NCBI GenBank assembly: GCA_916048115.1
Contig: CAJZGQ010000003.1
Coordinates: 1 to 22,411, forward strand
Source: an uncultured Streptococcus sp.
GTDB taxonomy: Bacteria; Bacillota; Bacilli; Lactobacillales; Streptococcaceae
Direction of reading: 5' to 3'
Length of the DNA stretch: 22,411 bases
Position numbers and translations under genes: made by a program. This document shows, piece by piece, positions 16,448-22,411 of the stretch. Below the pieces are notes generated by a model, which had not been told where the DNA came from, did no database searches, and saw only the letters and a list, made by a program, of their open reading frames with translations. Position 1 is the first letter of the stretch, and every line of letters begins with the position of its first letter.

Positions 16448-17032
16448 ATGTCAAGGATTGAAACTATTAAACAAGCCATTATGGCAGACCCTCAAAATAA
16501 AGCTTATACGGATAGAGGGATTGAGCCACTCTTTGCAGCTCCAAAAACTGCTCGTATTAATATTATCGGACAGGCTCCTGGTCTCAAGACTCAGGAAGCG
16601 GGACTCTATTGGAAGGATAAGAGTGGTGACCGCCTGCGCGAATGGTTAGGAGTTGACGAAAATACCTTTTACAATTCTGGTTTGTTTGCAGTTATTCCCA
16701 TGGACTTTTATTTCCCAGGGCATGGAAAATCTGGTGACCTTCCCCCTCGCAAAGGGTTTGCGGAAAAGTGGCATCCTCAACTTCTCAAGGAGTGTCCGGA
16801 TATTGAGTTGACCCTCCTGATTGGACATTATGCGCAAGCTTACTACCTTCATGAAAAGGTTAGTGGCAAGGTAACCGAACGGGTACAGCATTTTAAGAAC
16901 TATTTGCCAACCTATTTTCCACTAGTTCATCCTTCCCCTCGCAATCAAATCTGGATGGCTAAGAATCCTTGGTTTGAGGCAGAGGTCGTGCCAGAATTGC
17001 AAACCTTAGTACAAGAGATCATTCAAAAATAA
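16448..17032 (+). CDS. Uracil-DNA-glycosylase-fold protein
   Basis: The 194-residue protein has the pattern of the uracil-DNA glycosylase superfamily. An N-terminal INIIGQAPGLKTQEAG loop corresponds to motif 1, and a C-terminal LVHPSPRNQ corresponds to the leucine/HPSP loop. The usual PF-G-R/A-x-G segment of family 4/5 enzymes is replaced by LYWKDKSGDRLREWLG, so activity on uracil is uncertain. It is not the canonical Ung. GGAGG stands 6 bases before the ATG. It is the first of three closely spaced genes; the next ATG is 12 bases after its stop. Confidence 0.82.
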   Translation: MSRIETIKQAIMADPQNKAYTDRGIEPLFAAPKTARINIIGQAPGLKTQEAGLYWKDKSGDRLREWLGVDENTFYNSGLFAVIPMDFYFPGHGKSGDLPPRKGFAEKWHPQLLKECPDIELTLLIGHYAQAYYLHEKVSGKVTERVQHFKNYLPTYFPLVHPSPRNQIWMAKNPWFEAEVVPELQTLVQEIIQK

Positions 17033-17044
17033 AGGAGATCGAAG

Positions 17045-17536
17045 ATGGATGCTTATCAACAAGTTAAAGAAAAATTAGACGAGTTAGGCATTTCATTTGA
17101 TGTGGTGGAACACCCACCTGCATTCACAACTGAGCAGGCCGATTCTTACATTGAAGGCTTAGAAGGTGTTCGGACCAAGTCCATGTTTTTGACCAACAAG
17201 AAGAAAACCCAATTCTATCTGCTCATCATGGATGACAAGAAACCATTGGATATGGATGATTTCAAAGAGCAAGTGGAAGCCAACCGGATCCGCATGGCTT
17301 CAGCAGATTCTTTAGCTGAAAAAATGCAATTACCTCCAGGAACGGTTTCTCCATTTGGTTTATTAAACAATGAAGAAAAAGATATTCGAGTCTATTTCGA
17401 TAAAGACATTGTGTCAGAGGAGATCATGACTTTCCATCCCAATACCAATGAAAAAACCATCTTTATTAAAACCCAAGACTTGTTCCGATTTATAGAGTCT
17501 ATTGACTTTAACTATGAAATTCTAACCCTTCCATAA
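17045..17536 (+). CDS. YbaK/PrdX-type aminoacyl-tRNA deacylase
   Basis: The 163-residue protein is of the YbaK/ProX editing family, probably PrdX-like, which hydrolyses mischarged tRNA such as Ala-tRNA(Pro) in trans. Seen features are EHPPAFTTEQAD at 22-33 and the conserved lysine Lys45 in GVRTKSMFLTNKKKTQFYLL. GTVSPFGLLN in the second half also matches the family. The tRNA and amino-acid specificity cannot be read from the sequence. AAGGAG directly after the stop of the preceding gene is its ribosome site. Confidence 0.9.
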   Translation: MDAYQQVKEKLDELGISFDVVEHPPAFTTEQADSYIEGLEGVRTKSMFLTNKKKTQFYLLIMDDKKPLDMDDFKEQVEANRIRMASADSLAEKMQLPPGTVSPFGLLNNEEKDIRVYFDKDIVSEEIMTFHPNTNEKTIFIKTQDLFRFIESIDFNYEILTLP

Positions 17537-17556
17537 CATACCATATAGGAGAAATC

Positions 17557-17841
17557 ATGAAAGAAATTCTATTTTCAAGCTTTTACCAAGCTTATCAAAA
17601 AGGAGACTTACACGTTCTTGATGTACGCGAGCAGGAGGAATACGATGCCCTTCATCTAGATGGGGTGACCTTGCTTCCCTTGTCAGAATTACTAGATCGC
17701 TATACTGAGCTGGATAAAGATCAGTCCTATTATGTCATCTGCAAGTCTGGTCGACGCTCAGCACGCGCTTGCCAATTTTTGGAAGAGCAAGGCTATGATG
17801 TGACCAACGTCCAAGGTGGCATGGATGCATTTGAATCCTAA
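17557..17841 (+). CDS. Single-domain rhodanese-like protein
   Basis: This 94-residue single rhodanese domain resembles PspE/GlpE-type cytoplasmic sulfurtransferases. LDVREQEEYDALHLDGV gives the CH2-like motifs, and the active-site loop is ICKSGRRSARA with Cys62 as the persulfide carrier. AGGAG stands 7 bases before the ATG. It is the last gene of the three-gene group and is followed by a palindromic repeat. Confidence 0.92.
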   Translation: MKEILFSSFYQAYQKGDLHVLDVREQEEYDALHLDGVTLLPLSELLDRYTELDKDQSYYVICKSGRRSARACQFLEEQGYDVTNVQGGMDAFES

Positions 17842-17847
17842 GAAACG

Positions 17848-18056
17848 GGAGTGGGAAAGAACTCCGTAAAATAAAAAAAGTTGAAAAGGTTCCCCAAACC
17901 TTTTCAATCTTCCCACCTCCGCATAGCTTCAACAGTCTGGGAGACTGTTGAAGGTTGTGGATAAAGGAAACTTTGTTTCCCTCATTAGGTCATCTTTGGA
18001 GCTTAAAAGGCGAACAAAGATGCCAATCAACCACTGCGTCTTGCACTTATTCCCAT
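17848..18056 (+). repeat. Streptococcal intergenic palindromic repeat (GTGGGA type)
   Basis: The block contains a chain of hairpins. An outer stem GGAGTGGGAA/TTCCCACCTCC (17848-17920) encloses TTGAAAAGGTT/AACCTTTTCAA (17881-17907). Then CTTCAACAGTC/GACTGTTGAAG stands near 17927-17953, GGAAAC/GTTTCC near 17967-17981, and CATCTTTG/CAAAGATG near 17991-18022. TCCCACCTCCGCA and AACCACTGCGTCTTGC match fixed parts of an intergenic repeat I remember from mitis-group streptococci; the interior is variable. Together with the following terminator and promoter it fills the 393-base gap. It is different from the AAACTTTCC element. Confidence 0.6.
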
Positions 18057-18066
18057 CAAACTTCAA

Positions 18067-18097
18067 AGGCTGGACAGTTTTTGCCCAGCCTCTTTTT
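18067..18097 (+). terminator. Terminator before the 18235 gene
   Basis: AGGCTGG pairs with CCAGCCT around an 11-base loop and is followed by CTTTTTC. It ends transcripts from the rhodanese side. I see nothing between it and the promoter at 18172. Confidence 0.85.
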
Positions 18098-18171
18098 CTT
18101 TACTAATTTCTAAAAATGAGTAGAATTTGTATGTTTTTCAAAAGATATTACAGGGATTTTCCAGTCTTTCA

Positions 18172-18200
18172 TTGAAAATGGTTCAGAAATTTTGTATAAT
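18172..18200 (+). promoter_or_regulatory. Sigma-A promoter of the 18235 gene
   Basis: TTGAAA, a 17-base spacer and TATAAT form a near-consensus promoter. The expected start is near 18207, leaving a short leader with AAGGAG 7 bases before the ATG. Confidence 0.82.
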
Positions 18201-18234
18201 ACCCTAGTATGAACAATAGTTAAGGAGATTAAAT

Positions 18235-19404
18235 ATGTCAAAACAAGATTGGCTGGATTATTTTGAAGCCGTAAATGGTCGTTCTGCTAGTGCAGAAGAA
18301 ATTGCTCAAGCACTTGCTGCTGGAGAGTTTCAAGAAGAAGTAGTGGTTCCAGAAGCATCACAAGCCCCAGAGTTTGTCGCAGCCCCAACTGCACCTGTGG
18401 AAGAACCAGTTTCAGCGCCACAAGCCTCAGAGTTTGTTGCAGCGCCACAAGCTCCAGAGTTTGTCGCAGCACCAACTGCACCTGTGGAAGAACCAGTTGC
18501 AGCGCCACAAGCCCCAGAGTTTGTTGCAGCACCAGCAGCACCAGCAGCACCAGCAGCACCAGCAGCGCCAGCAGCACCAGCAGCACCAGCAGCACCTACA
18601 GAAGAACCAGTAGCAGCTCCAGTTCAAGAACCGGCACCTCAAGTTGCTCCAACGAATGGTCCTGCTTTCCAACAAGCTCCACAACAAGCATACCAACAAC
18701 CTACTCAAGCAGCTTATCAACAAGCTCCTTACCAAGGTCAACCAGGACAACCTTATCCTGCCCAACCAAGTCAATTTGGTGTAGCCGTTGGTGGTTACTG
18801 GAATTGGTTCCTTTCAGCTTTGAAACGTCCAACAGCTGTAGAAAATCCAAAAGCTCTTAACGGAATTTTACAGTATGTCTTGACTGCTTTTGTCTTGACT
18901 TTGGGCACTTTCTTCACAGCTAGTGGATTTACAGGTGGTTATGGTGCAGATTTCCGTGCCTTTCTGATCATCTTGATCATGGCTTTTTTCAATATCTATA
19001 CCTTCCAGGTAGCAGGTTTCTTTGTCCGTCGTGTCGTTCTTCAAGATAAAGAATATTCATACGGCCGTTCATTTGAAGAGTTTGGACGTTTGTCTGTTTA
19101 CACCTTGCCTATTTCTCTATTTGCTTTCTTAGTTGGACTTGTAAAAGCTTATGAATTCTATGGATTCCTTAACTTCTTGATCTTCTTCTTGTATACAGTT
19201 GGAACCTTGTATGTAGTATACCAAGCCTTGAACAACACAAAATTTAAAGCAGATAAATTCATATTGCTTGTAGCATCCATTGCGATTTTAATTGTCTTTG
19301 CAGGTCTTGTTGTTTACTTGGATCGTCAAATTTTGGAACAAGCTATTATGGGATCTATTCCAAATACTCCAAATTTTGGAGACTTGGGTAATTTTGGATA
19401 CTAA
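18235..19404 (+). CDS. Polytopic membrane protein with Pro/Ala repeats and N-terminal W-FE-GR motif
   Basis: The 389-residue protein has three parts. Residues 6-32 carry a small motif, WLDYFEAVNGR followed by S-x-E-E, that recurs twice in the next gene. Residues ~40-184 are a low-complexity Pro/Ala/Gln/Glu linker: two 29-residue repeats (QAPEFVAAPTAPVEEPV...), about seven Ala-Ala-Pro units, then a Gln/Tyr/Pro-rich stretch. Residues ~185-370 hold about five membrane spans beginning after GGYWNWFLSALKRPT, which resembles DUF6574/Yip1-like streptococcal membrane proteins (from memory, uncertain). No signal peptide is present, so the N-terminal part is probably cytoplasmic. Function unknown. It has its own strong promoter, and a hairpin separates it from the next gene. 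Confidence 0.85.
   Translation: MSKQDWLDYFEAVNGRSASAEEIAQALAAGEFQEEVVVPEASQAPEFVAAPTAPVEEPVSAPQASEFVAAPQAPEFVAAPTAPVEEPVAAPQAPEFVAAPAAPAAPAAPAAPAAPAAPAAPTEEPVAAPVQEPAPQVAPTNGPAFQQAPQQAYQQPTQAAYQQAPYQGQPGQPYPAQPSQFGVAVGGYWNWFLSALKRPTAVENPKALNGILQYVLTAFVLTLGTFFTASGFTGGYGADFRAFLIILIMAFFNIYTFQVAGFFVRRVVLQDKEYSYGRSFEEFGRLSVYTLPISLFAFLVGLVKAYEFYGFLNFLIFFLYTVGTLYVVYQALNNTKFKADKFILLVASIAILIVFAGLVVYLDRQILEQAIMGSIPNTPNFGDLGNFGY
18361..18534 (+). repeat. Two tandem 87-bp repeats inside the 18235 gene
   Basis: 18361-18447 and 18448-18534 are near-identical 87-bp units, each coding for 29 residues starting QAPEFVAAPTAPVEEPV. The unit is a multiple of three, so gain or loss keeps the frame. Confidence 0.9.
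18535..18594 (+). repeat. Short tandem repeat of a 9-bp unit (GCAGCACCA)
   Basis: About six to seven copies of GCAGCACCA, one with a G for A change, encode (Ala-Ala-Pro)n directly after the 87-bp units. Copy number is likely to vary between strains by slippage. Confidence 0.9.
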
Positions 19405-19418
19405 ACATATCACAAAAA

Positions 19419-19449
19419 GGAAGGTGGGAATACCCACTTTCCCTATTTT
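19419..19449 (+). terminator. Hairpin between the 18235 and 19471 genes
   Basis: GGAAGGTGGG pairs with CCCACTTTCC (10 bp, one G-U pair) around AATA and is followed by CTATTTT, a moderate T-tract. It may be a partial terminator. Confidence 0.65.
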
Positions 19450-19454
19450 ATAAT
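19449..19454 (+). promoter_or_regulatory. Possible -10 box for the TcaA-like gene
   Basis: A perfect TATAAT follows the hairpin directly, but no -35 box or TG extension is present. A transcript would start near 19461, ten bases before the ATG, leaving part of the ribosome site. Confidence 0.35.
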
Positions 19455-19470
19455 GAGGGAGAAGAGATCC

Positions 19471-21258
19471 ATGCAAAAGAAATGGGTTGAATTATTTGAA
19501 AAAGTGATCGGTCGCAAACCGTCACCAGAAGAGTTTATGGCTGGGAAAGCCTGTGGATTTGATTTAAAACAAATTCAGTCTATCGCAGGCAATGCCCCAG
19601 AAGAGAATCTAGCACCTGTCGAGGAACCGGTGCTTGAACCAGTTGAAGAAGTGAAGAATATTGATCTACTTCTGGCAGCTCGTCAGGCTTGGTTGCAATA
19701 TTTTGAGGAAACCTATGGCCGCAAGCCAAGTGCAGAAGAATTTACCGCTGCCAAAAGTCAGAACTTCGAGTTTTTTGCAGGACCTGTTCCTGAAGCAGAA
19801 TTTGTGAACCCAGATTCAATTGAAGAAACACAGGAATATGTCCCTCAACAGCCCACTCAAGAGTATACGGCTCCACTTGCTACTGAGCAAACGCAGGTCT
19901 TTGATGGATCAACCTTCACAGAGGCAAGTCCAGCTCAGAAAAAACCAAAAGCTCCTAAAACGAAGAGTGGGAAAAAAGGTTCTAAGAAGAAAATTGGGAT
20001 TATTTCTGCCCTTGCTGTTCTTGTGATCGCTTTGGTAGCAGCCTTCTTTTACTTCCAGTCTACAACACGTGTCGAAGTGACAGCAGATAAATTCATCAAG
20101 GCGGTAGACACCAAGGATTATCGCGAAGCAGCAGACCTGCTTTCAACCGATAACGATAAATGGACAAAGGATGAAGCTGAAAGTTTGATCACCAGCATGG
20201 AAGATCAAGGAGTCGATATTGGCACAGAGTTGAACAAGATCATCGATAATGGTGGAGAAGGCAGCTATACGGATAAATCTGGAAACAAGATTTTTGGTTT
20301 GGAGAAGGCGGACAAGAAATTTGGAATCTTCCAAGAATACCGTGTGGCCAGCTATCCAGTGCAAGTCAAGGTCAAGACCAATTTGGACCAAGCCAAACTC
20401 AAAGTGGCTGCTAATAAAACCGTGACCTTGAAGAAAGATGCAGTGACAGATCTTGGTTCTTTCCATTACAATACAAAAGAAATGGAATTGACTGCTAAAA
20501 CAGAAGTCGGAAATGTCACTTCTAAGATCCATCTCAATCCTAAAAAAGCAACGAAGAATAACTTAGAATTGCAGTTGAATTCTGAAAAACGCAATTTAGA
20601 AGTTGATTTCCCAGATGAAGTTGAAAATCCAACGGATGTGAAGGTTGTGGTCAACGGTAAAGAAGTCGGAACGAGCACGACCTTTGAAGTAGACAGCATC
20701 CCTTATCAGGAAATTGAAGTGCATGCCGTCTTCAATATGAATGGGGAAACCTACACAACTGAAAAGGCTAAGGTGACGATTGAAGAGGGTGAAAACGATC
20801 CGATCGAACTCAAACTAGCCAAAGATACCTTAAAACGCATCAAGAGTGCTCAAGATGCTAAGAAAGCGCAAGCAGCCAAAGAAGAACAAAATCGAACCTT
20901 GGCAGAAGAGTTCTTGAAAGAGTACCGCGACGCTGTCTTTAGCTCAGTTTCAAATCGAAATAACACTTACTCTAAATACTATGACACACAAAGTCAAGCC
21001 TACAAAGACATGGTTGAATTCACAACGGGTGATGGTGTTCGAAAGGCTAAAATTGACTACTATACTCCAGGAGCTTTGGATATTCAAAGTGTCACTGAAG
21101 AAAATGGTGTGGTGACGATCAAGACTTATGAAGACTTTACTGTGCATTATACAGATAGTCATCCAGATTCACAAAACCGCAAGTACAAAACTTATACTTT
21201 GAAAAAAGTAGGTGCAAGTTATGTGATCACGGATATTGTCGTAACAAAAGAATCATAG
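19471..21258 (+). CDS. TcaA-like single-pass membrane protein
   Basis: The 595-residue protein has an N-terminal cytoplasmic part with two copies of the W-FE-GR motif (WVELFEKVIGRKPSPEEF at 5-22, WLQYFEETYGRKPSAEEF near 74-91). An acidic and Gln-rich linker and a Lys-rich stretch follow, then one membrane span (about 175-195) and a ~400-residue outer part. The outer part resembles TcaA/YvbJ-type proteins: a helical domain starting VTADKFIKAVDTKDYREAADLL, beta-rich middle domains, and a C-terminal NTF2-like domain (EFLKEYRDAVFSSVSNRNN). TcaA-family proteins affect the cell wall and glycopeptide response in staphylococci. The usual N-terminal zinc ribbon is absent here. The start at 19471 aligns the motif with the first gene and has GGGAG upstream; an ATG at 19453 overlaps the TATAAT. 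LdcB follows 9 bases later. Confidence 0.85.
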   Translation: MQKKWVELFEKVIGRKPSPEEFMAGKACGFDLKQIQSIAGNAPEENLAPVEEPVLEPVEEVKNIDLLLAARQAWLQYFEETYGRKPSAEEFTAAKSQNFEFFAGPVPEAEFVNPDSIEETQEYVPQQPTQEYTAPLATEQTQVFDGSTFTEASPAQKKPKAPKTKSGKKGSKKKIGIISALAVLVIALVAAFFYFQSTTRVEVTADKFIKAVDTKDYREAADLLSTDNDKWTKDEAESLITSMEDQGVDIGTELNKIIDNGGEGSYTDKSGNKIFGLEKADKKFGIFQEYRVASYPVQVKVKTNLDQAKLKVAANKTVTLKKDAVTDLGSFHYNTKEMELTAKTEVGNVTSKIHLNPKKATKNNLELQLNSEKRNLEVDFPDEVENPTDVKVVVNGKEVGTSTTFEVDSIPYQEIEVHAVFNMNGETYTTEKAKVTIEEGENDPIELKLAKDTLKRIKSAQDAKKAQAAKEEQNRTLAEEFLKEYRDAVFSSVSNRNNTYSKYYDTQSQAYKDMVEFTTGDGVRKAKIDYYTPGALDIQSVTEENGVVTIKTYEDFTVHYTDSHPDSQNRKYKTYTLKKVGASYVITDIVVTKES

Positions 21259-21267
21259 GAGATTCCC

Positions 21268-22047
21268 ATGAAAGCAAGATTTTCCAAATTAACGTTGGTG
21301 ACAGTTGCCTTGTTAACCCTGACAGCTTGCTCCCAATCTCAATCCACTAGTTCTAAATCTTCTGCAAAAGAAGAAACCAAACAAACGCAAACCAAGTCTT
21401 CTAAAGAAATGTCTTCAGCAAAGAATCCATCAAAAGAGACTGGCAAAGAAGAGTCGTCAAAAGCTGGTAAGTCAGATGTGAAAGTGGACTCTGGTGTTAG
21501 CTACAATGGTTCTTATTATAGTGTTAAAGGGAAATATGGTGAGGTGATGATCGCCAACAAACATTATCCTTTGGCGCCGGACTTTAACCCAGGTGAAGAT
21601 CCTGAAGCTGTTTCAGCTCTTCATGAATTGATTGCGGCTATGCAGGCAGAGGGGTATCCGATCAGTGACCAATATAGTGGTTTTCGTAGCTACGATACCC
21701 AAGTTGGACTCTATCAAAACTATGTCAATCAAGATGGTCAGGAAGCCGCAGATCGTTATTCCGCAAGACCGGGTTATAGTGAACACCAAACTGGTTTGAC
21801 CTTTGATTTGATCGATACCAGTGGTAATTTGGTAACCGAACCTGGACCAAGTAAGTGGTTGCTCAAGAATGCCGCTAAATATGGCTTTGTGGTTCGTTAC
21901 CAAGAAGGAAAAGAAAAAGTAACAGGCTACATGCCAGAAAGCTGGCATCTCCGCTATATCGGAAAAGAAGCGCAAGATATCGCGGACTCAGGTTTGAGTC
22001 TGGAAGAATACTATGGCTTCACCGGTGGCGATTACGTTGATAAATAA
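21268..22047 (+). CDS. ldcB: LdcB/DacB-type LD-carboxypeptidase lipoprotein (M15B)
   Basis: The 259-residue lipoprotein trims peptidoglycan stem peptides. Characterised streptococcal relatives remove the terminal D-Ala from tetrapeptides (LD-carboxypeptidase). The signal peptide ends in the lipobox LTAC with Cys21 as the lipidated residue. A Ser/Lys/Glu-rich linker (22-75) follows. The M15B zinc domain has SGFRSYDTQ, SEHQTGLTFD (His173, Asp180) and ESWHLRY (Glu224, His227). Older annotations call it D-alanyl-D-alanine carboxypeptidase or VanY. AGGAG overlaps the stop codon of the TcaA-like gene, so it is co-transcribed with it. As a lipoprotein it would be a substrate of the Lit-like enzyme encoded at 9710, if that enzyme is active. 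Confidence 0.94.
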   Translation: MKARFSKLTLVTVALLTLTACSQSQSTSSKSSAKEETKQTQTKSSKEMSSAKNPSKETGKEESSKAGKSDVKVDSGVSYNGSYYSVKGKYGEVMIANKHYPLAPDFNPGEDPEAVSALHELIAAMQAEGYPISDQYSGFRSYDTQVGLYQNYVNQDGQEAADRYSARPGYSEHQTGLTFDLIDTSGNLVTEPGPSKWLLKNAAKYGFVVRYQEGKEKVTGYMPESWHLRYIGKEAQDIADSGLSLEEYYGFTGGDYVDK

Positions 22048-22050
22048 AAA

Positions 22051-22075
22051 AGGTTTGGGATTTTAACCCCAACCT
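22051..22075 (-). terminator. Hairpin after ldcB, terminator-like on the - strand
   Basis: AGGTTTGGG pairs with CCCCAACCT (one mismatch) around a 7-base loop. Its T-tract is on the - strand side, so it best fits the end of a convergent transcript, though it may also slow + strand transcription. Confidence 0.55.
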
Positions 22076-22100
22076 CAGATTGAAGACAAAGTCATATAAA

Positions 22101-22236
22101 AAACTTTCCTTAGGTGAGTACGGACGTCAGCGAACTTCTACGAAGTTCAATGACTAATTATTGAGCCTAAGGTCTCAATAATTCCGAGTGCCTGAATCGT
22201 TATTGTTTCAGGCACTTGACTCACAGCGGAAAGTTT
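22101..22236 (+). repeat. Modular palindromic repeat, copy 2 (136 bp)
   Basis: Bounded by AAACTTTCCTTAGGTGAG and CTCACAGCGGAAAGTTT, imperfect inverted termini. Between them three hairpins follow one another: GAACTTC/GAAGTTC (22132-22148), ATTATTGAG/CTCAATAAT (22157-22182) and AGTGCCTGAA/TTCAGGCACT (22187-22216). The ends match the copy at 4182-4481, which lies in the opposite direction and has a ~190-base middle in place of the 26-base central hairpin. The remaining bases of the 312-base gap up to 22333 are AT-rich with no gene I can support. Confidence 0.8.
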
Positions 22237-22333
22237 TGGTATTTTCTTGATTCATCTAAAAAATGGAACTCAATTTTATTTCTTATCAGAATCGCTTAAT
22301 TTATTTTACTTTAAAATAGTTTGTCTACATTTT

Positions 22334-22361
22334 AAGGGTGGGATAGATTCCCAACCTTTTT
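22334..22361 (+). terminator. Terminator facing the right end of the window
   Basis: AAGGGTGGGA pairs with TCCCAACCTT (one mismatch) around TAGAT and runs into TTT. It would stop + strand transcripts before the convergent gene. Confidence 0.65.
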
Positions 22362-22411
22362 ATTGTATTGTTTTTAGAAATGCATCCAGCTCTTTTTGAT
22401 TCTTGAGAGAG
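22360..22411 (-). CDS. Probable 3' end of a convergent gene
   Basis: On the - strand the last 16 codons read SLKNQKELDAFLKTIQ and end with TAA at 22362-22360. The residues are plausible for an amphipathic C-terminal helix, and a - strand terminator-like hairpin lies beyond it at 22075-22051. Too little is present to name a family, and the coding status rests on layout only. Confidence 0.35.
   Translation of the reverse strand, partial: SLKNQKELDAFLKTIQ

Noticed and set aside
901..17536. Functional link between proBAC and the PrdX-like proline-tRNA editing gene
   Set aside because: They are about 13 kb apart in different operons; nearness in one window is not evidence.
18520..18600. CRISPR-like short repeats
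   Set aside because: The units are contiguous 9-mers inside a coding frame without spacers.
18287..18774. Open frames on the - strand rich in Leu or Cys-Trp opposite the Pro/Ala repeats
   Set aside because: They are translations of the tandem repeats on the wrong strand and have no start signals.

Overview
The window looks like a chromosomal segment of an oral Streptococcus (sanguinis/mitis/parasanguinis-type). The evidence is moderate-to-low GC, AGGAG-type ribosome sites, tightly packed operons, and a gene set typical of the genus: rluD-proB-proA-proC, hemW with an acyl-ACP thioesterase, uvrC, pepV, a PrdX-type deacylase and an LdcB lipoprotein. The species cannot be fixed from the sequence alone. 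No tRNA, rRNA, CRISPR array, transposase or prophage gene was seen.

Layout. (1) 1-4087: the 3' part of an RluD-type pseudouridine synthase, then the complete proline pathway proB-proA-proC on the + strand. (2) 4088-4538: a convergent intergenic region filled by a 300-bp modular palindromic repeat and closed by a bidirectional terminator. (3) 4539-6062, - strand: an ABC-F ATPase with a ~216-nt leader. That leader carries a near-consensus promoter, a three-codon ORF with a strong Shine-Dalgarno, an intrinsic terminator and a mutually exclusive 14-bp antiterminator pairing. This is the arrangement expected of ribosome-stalling (antibiotic-sensing) attenuation. (4) 6381-11310, + strand: a six-gene operon with overlapping or abutting genes: hemW, acyl-ACP thioesterase, an unrecognised membrane protein, a NagD-type HAD phosphatase, a Lit-like (TIGR01906/DUF1461) membrane protein and a CPBP intramembrane protease. 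(5) 11512-14200: uvrC and a calcineurin-like phosphoesterase. (6) 14349-16395: nitroreductase and dipeptidase pepV. (7) 16448-17841: a uracil-DNA-glycosylase-fold protein, a PrdX/YbaK-type editing deacylase and a one-domain rhodanese. (8) 17842-18234: a second type of palindromic repeat, a terminator and a strong promoter. (9) 18235-22047: three cell-envelope genes. These are a Pro/Ala-repeat polytopic membrane protein, a TcaA-like single-pass membrane protein, and the LdcB-type LD-carboxypeptidase lipoprotein. (10) 22048-22411: a second, 136-bp copy of the repeat from region 2, hairpins on both sides of it, and the probable 3' end of a convergent gene.

Most interesting: the attenuator of the ABC-F gene; a BOX-like repeat family with conserved ends (AAACTTTCC inverted termini) and an exchangeable middle; a small unnamed N-terminal motif (W..(Y/L)FE...GR..S.EE) found once in the polytopic protein and twice in the neighbouring TcaA-like protein, where related proteins usually carry a zinc ribbon; the Lit-like enzyme; and hemW and uvrC promoters whose extended -10 boxes sit about 7 bases from the ATG, predicting leaderless mRNAs.
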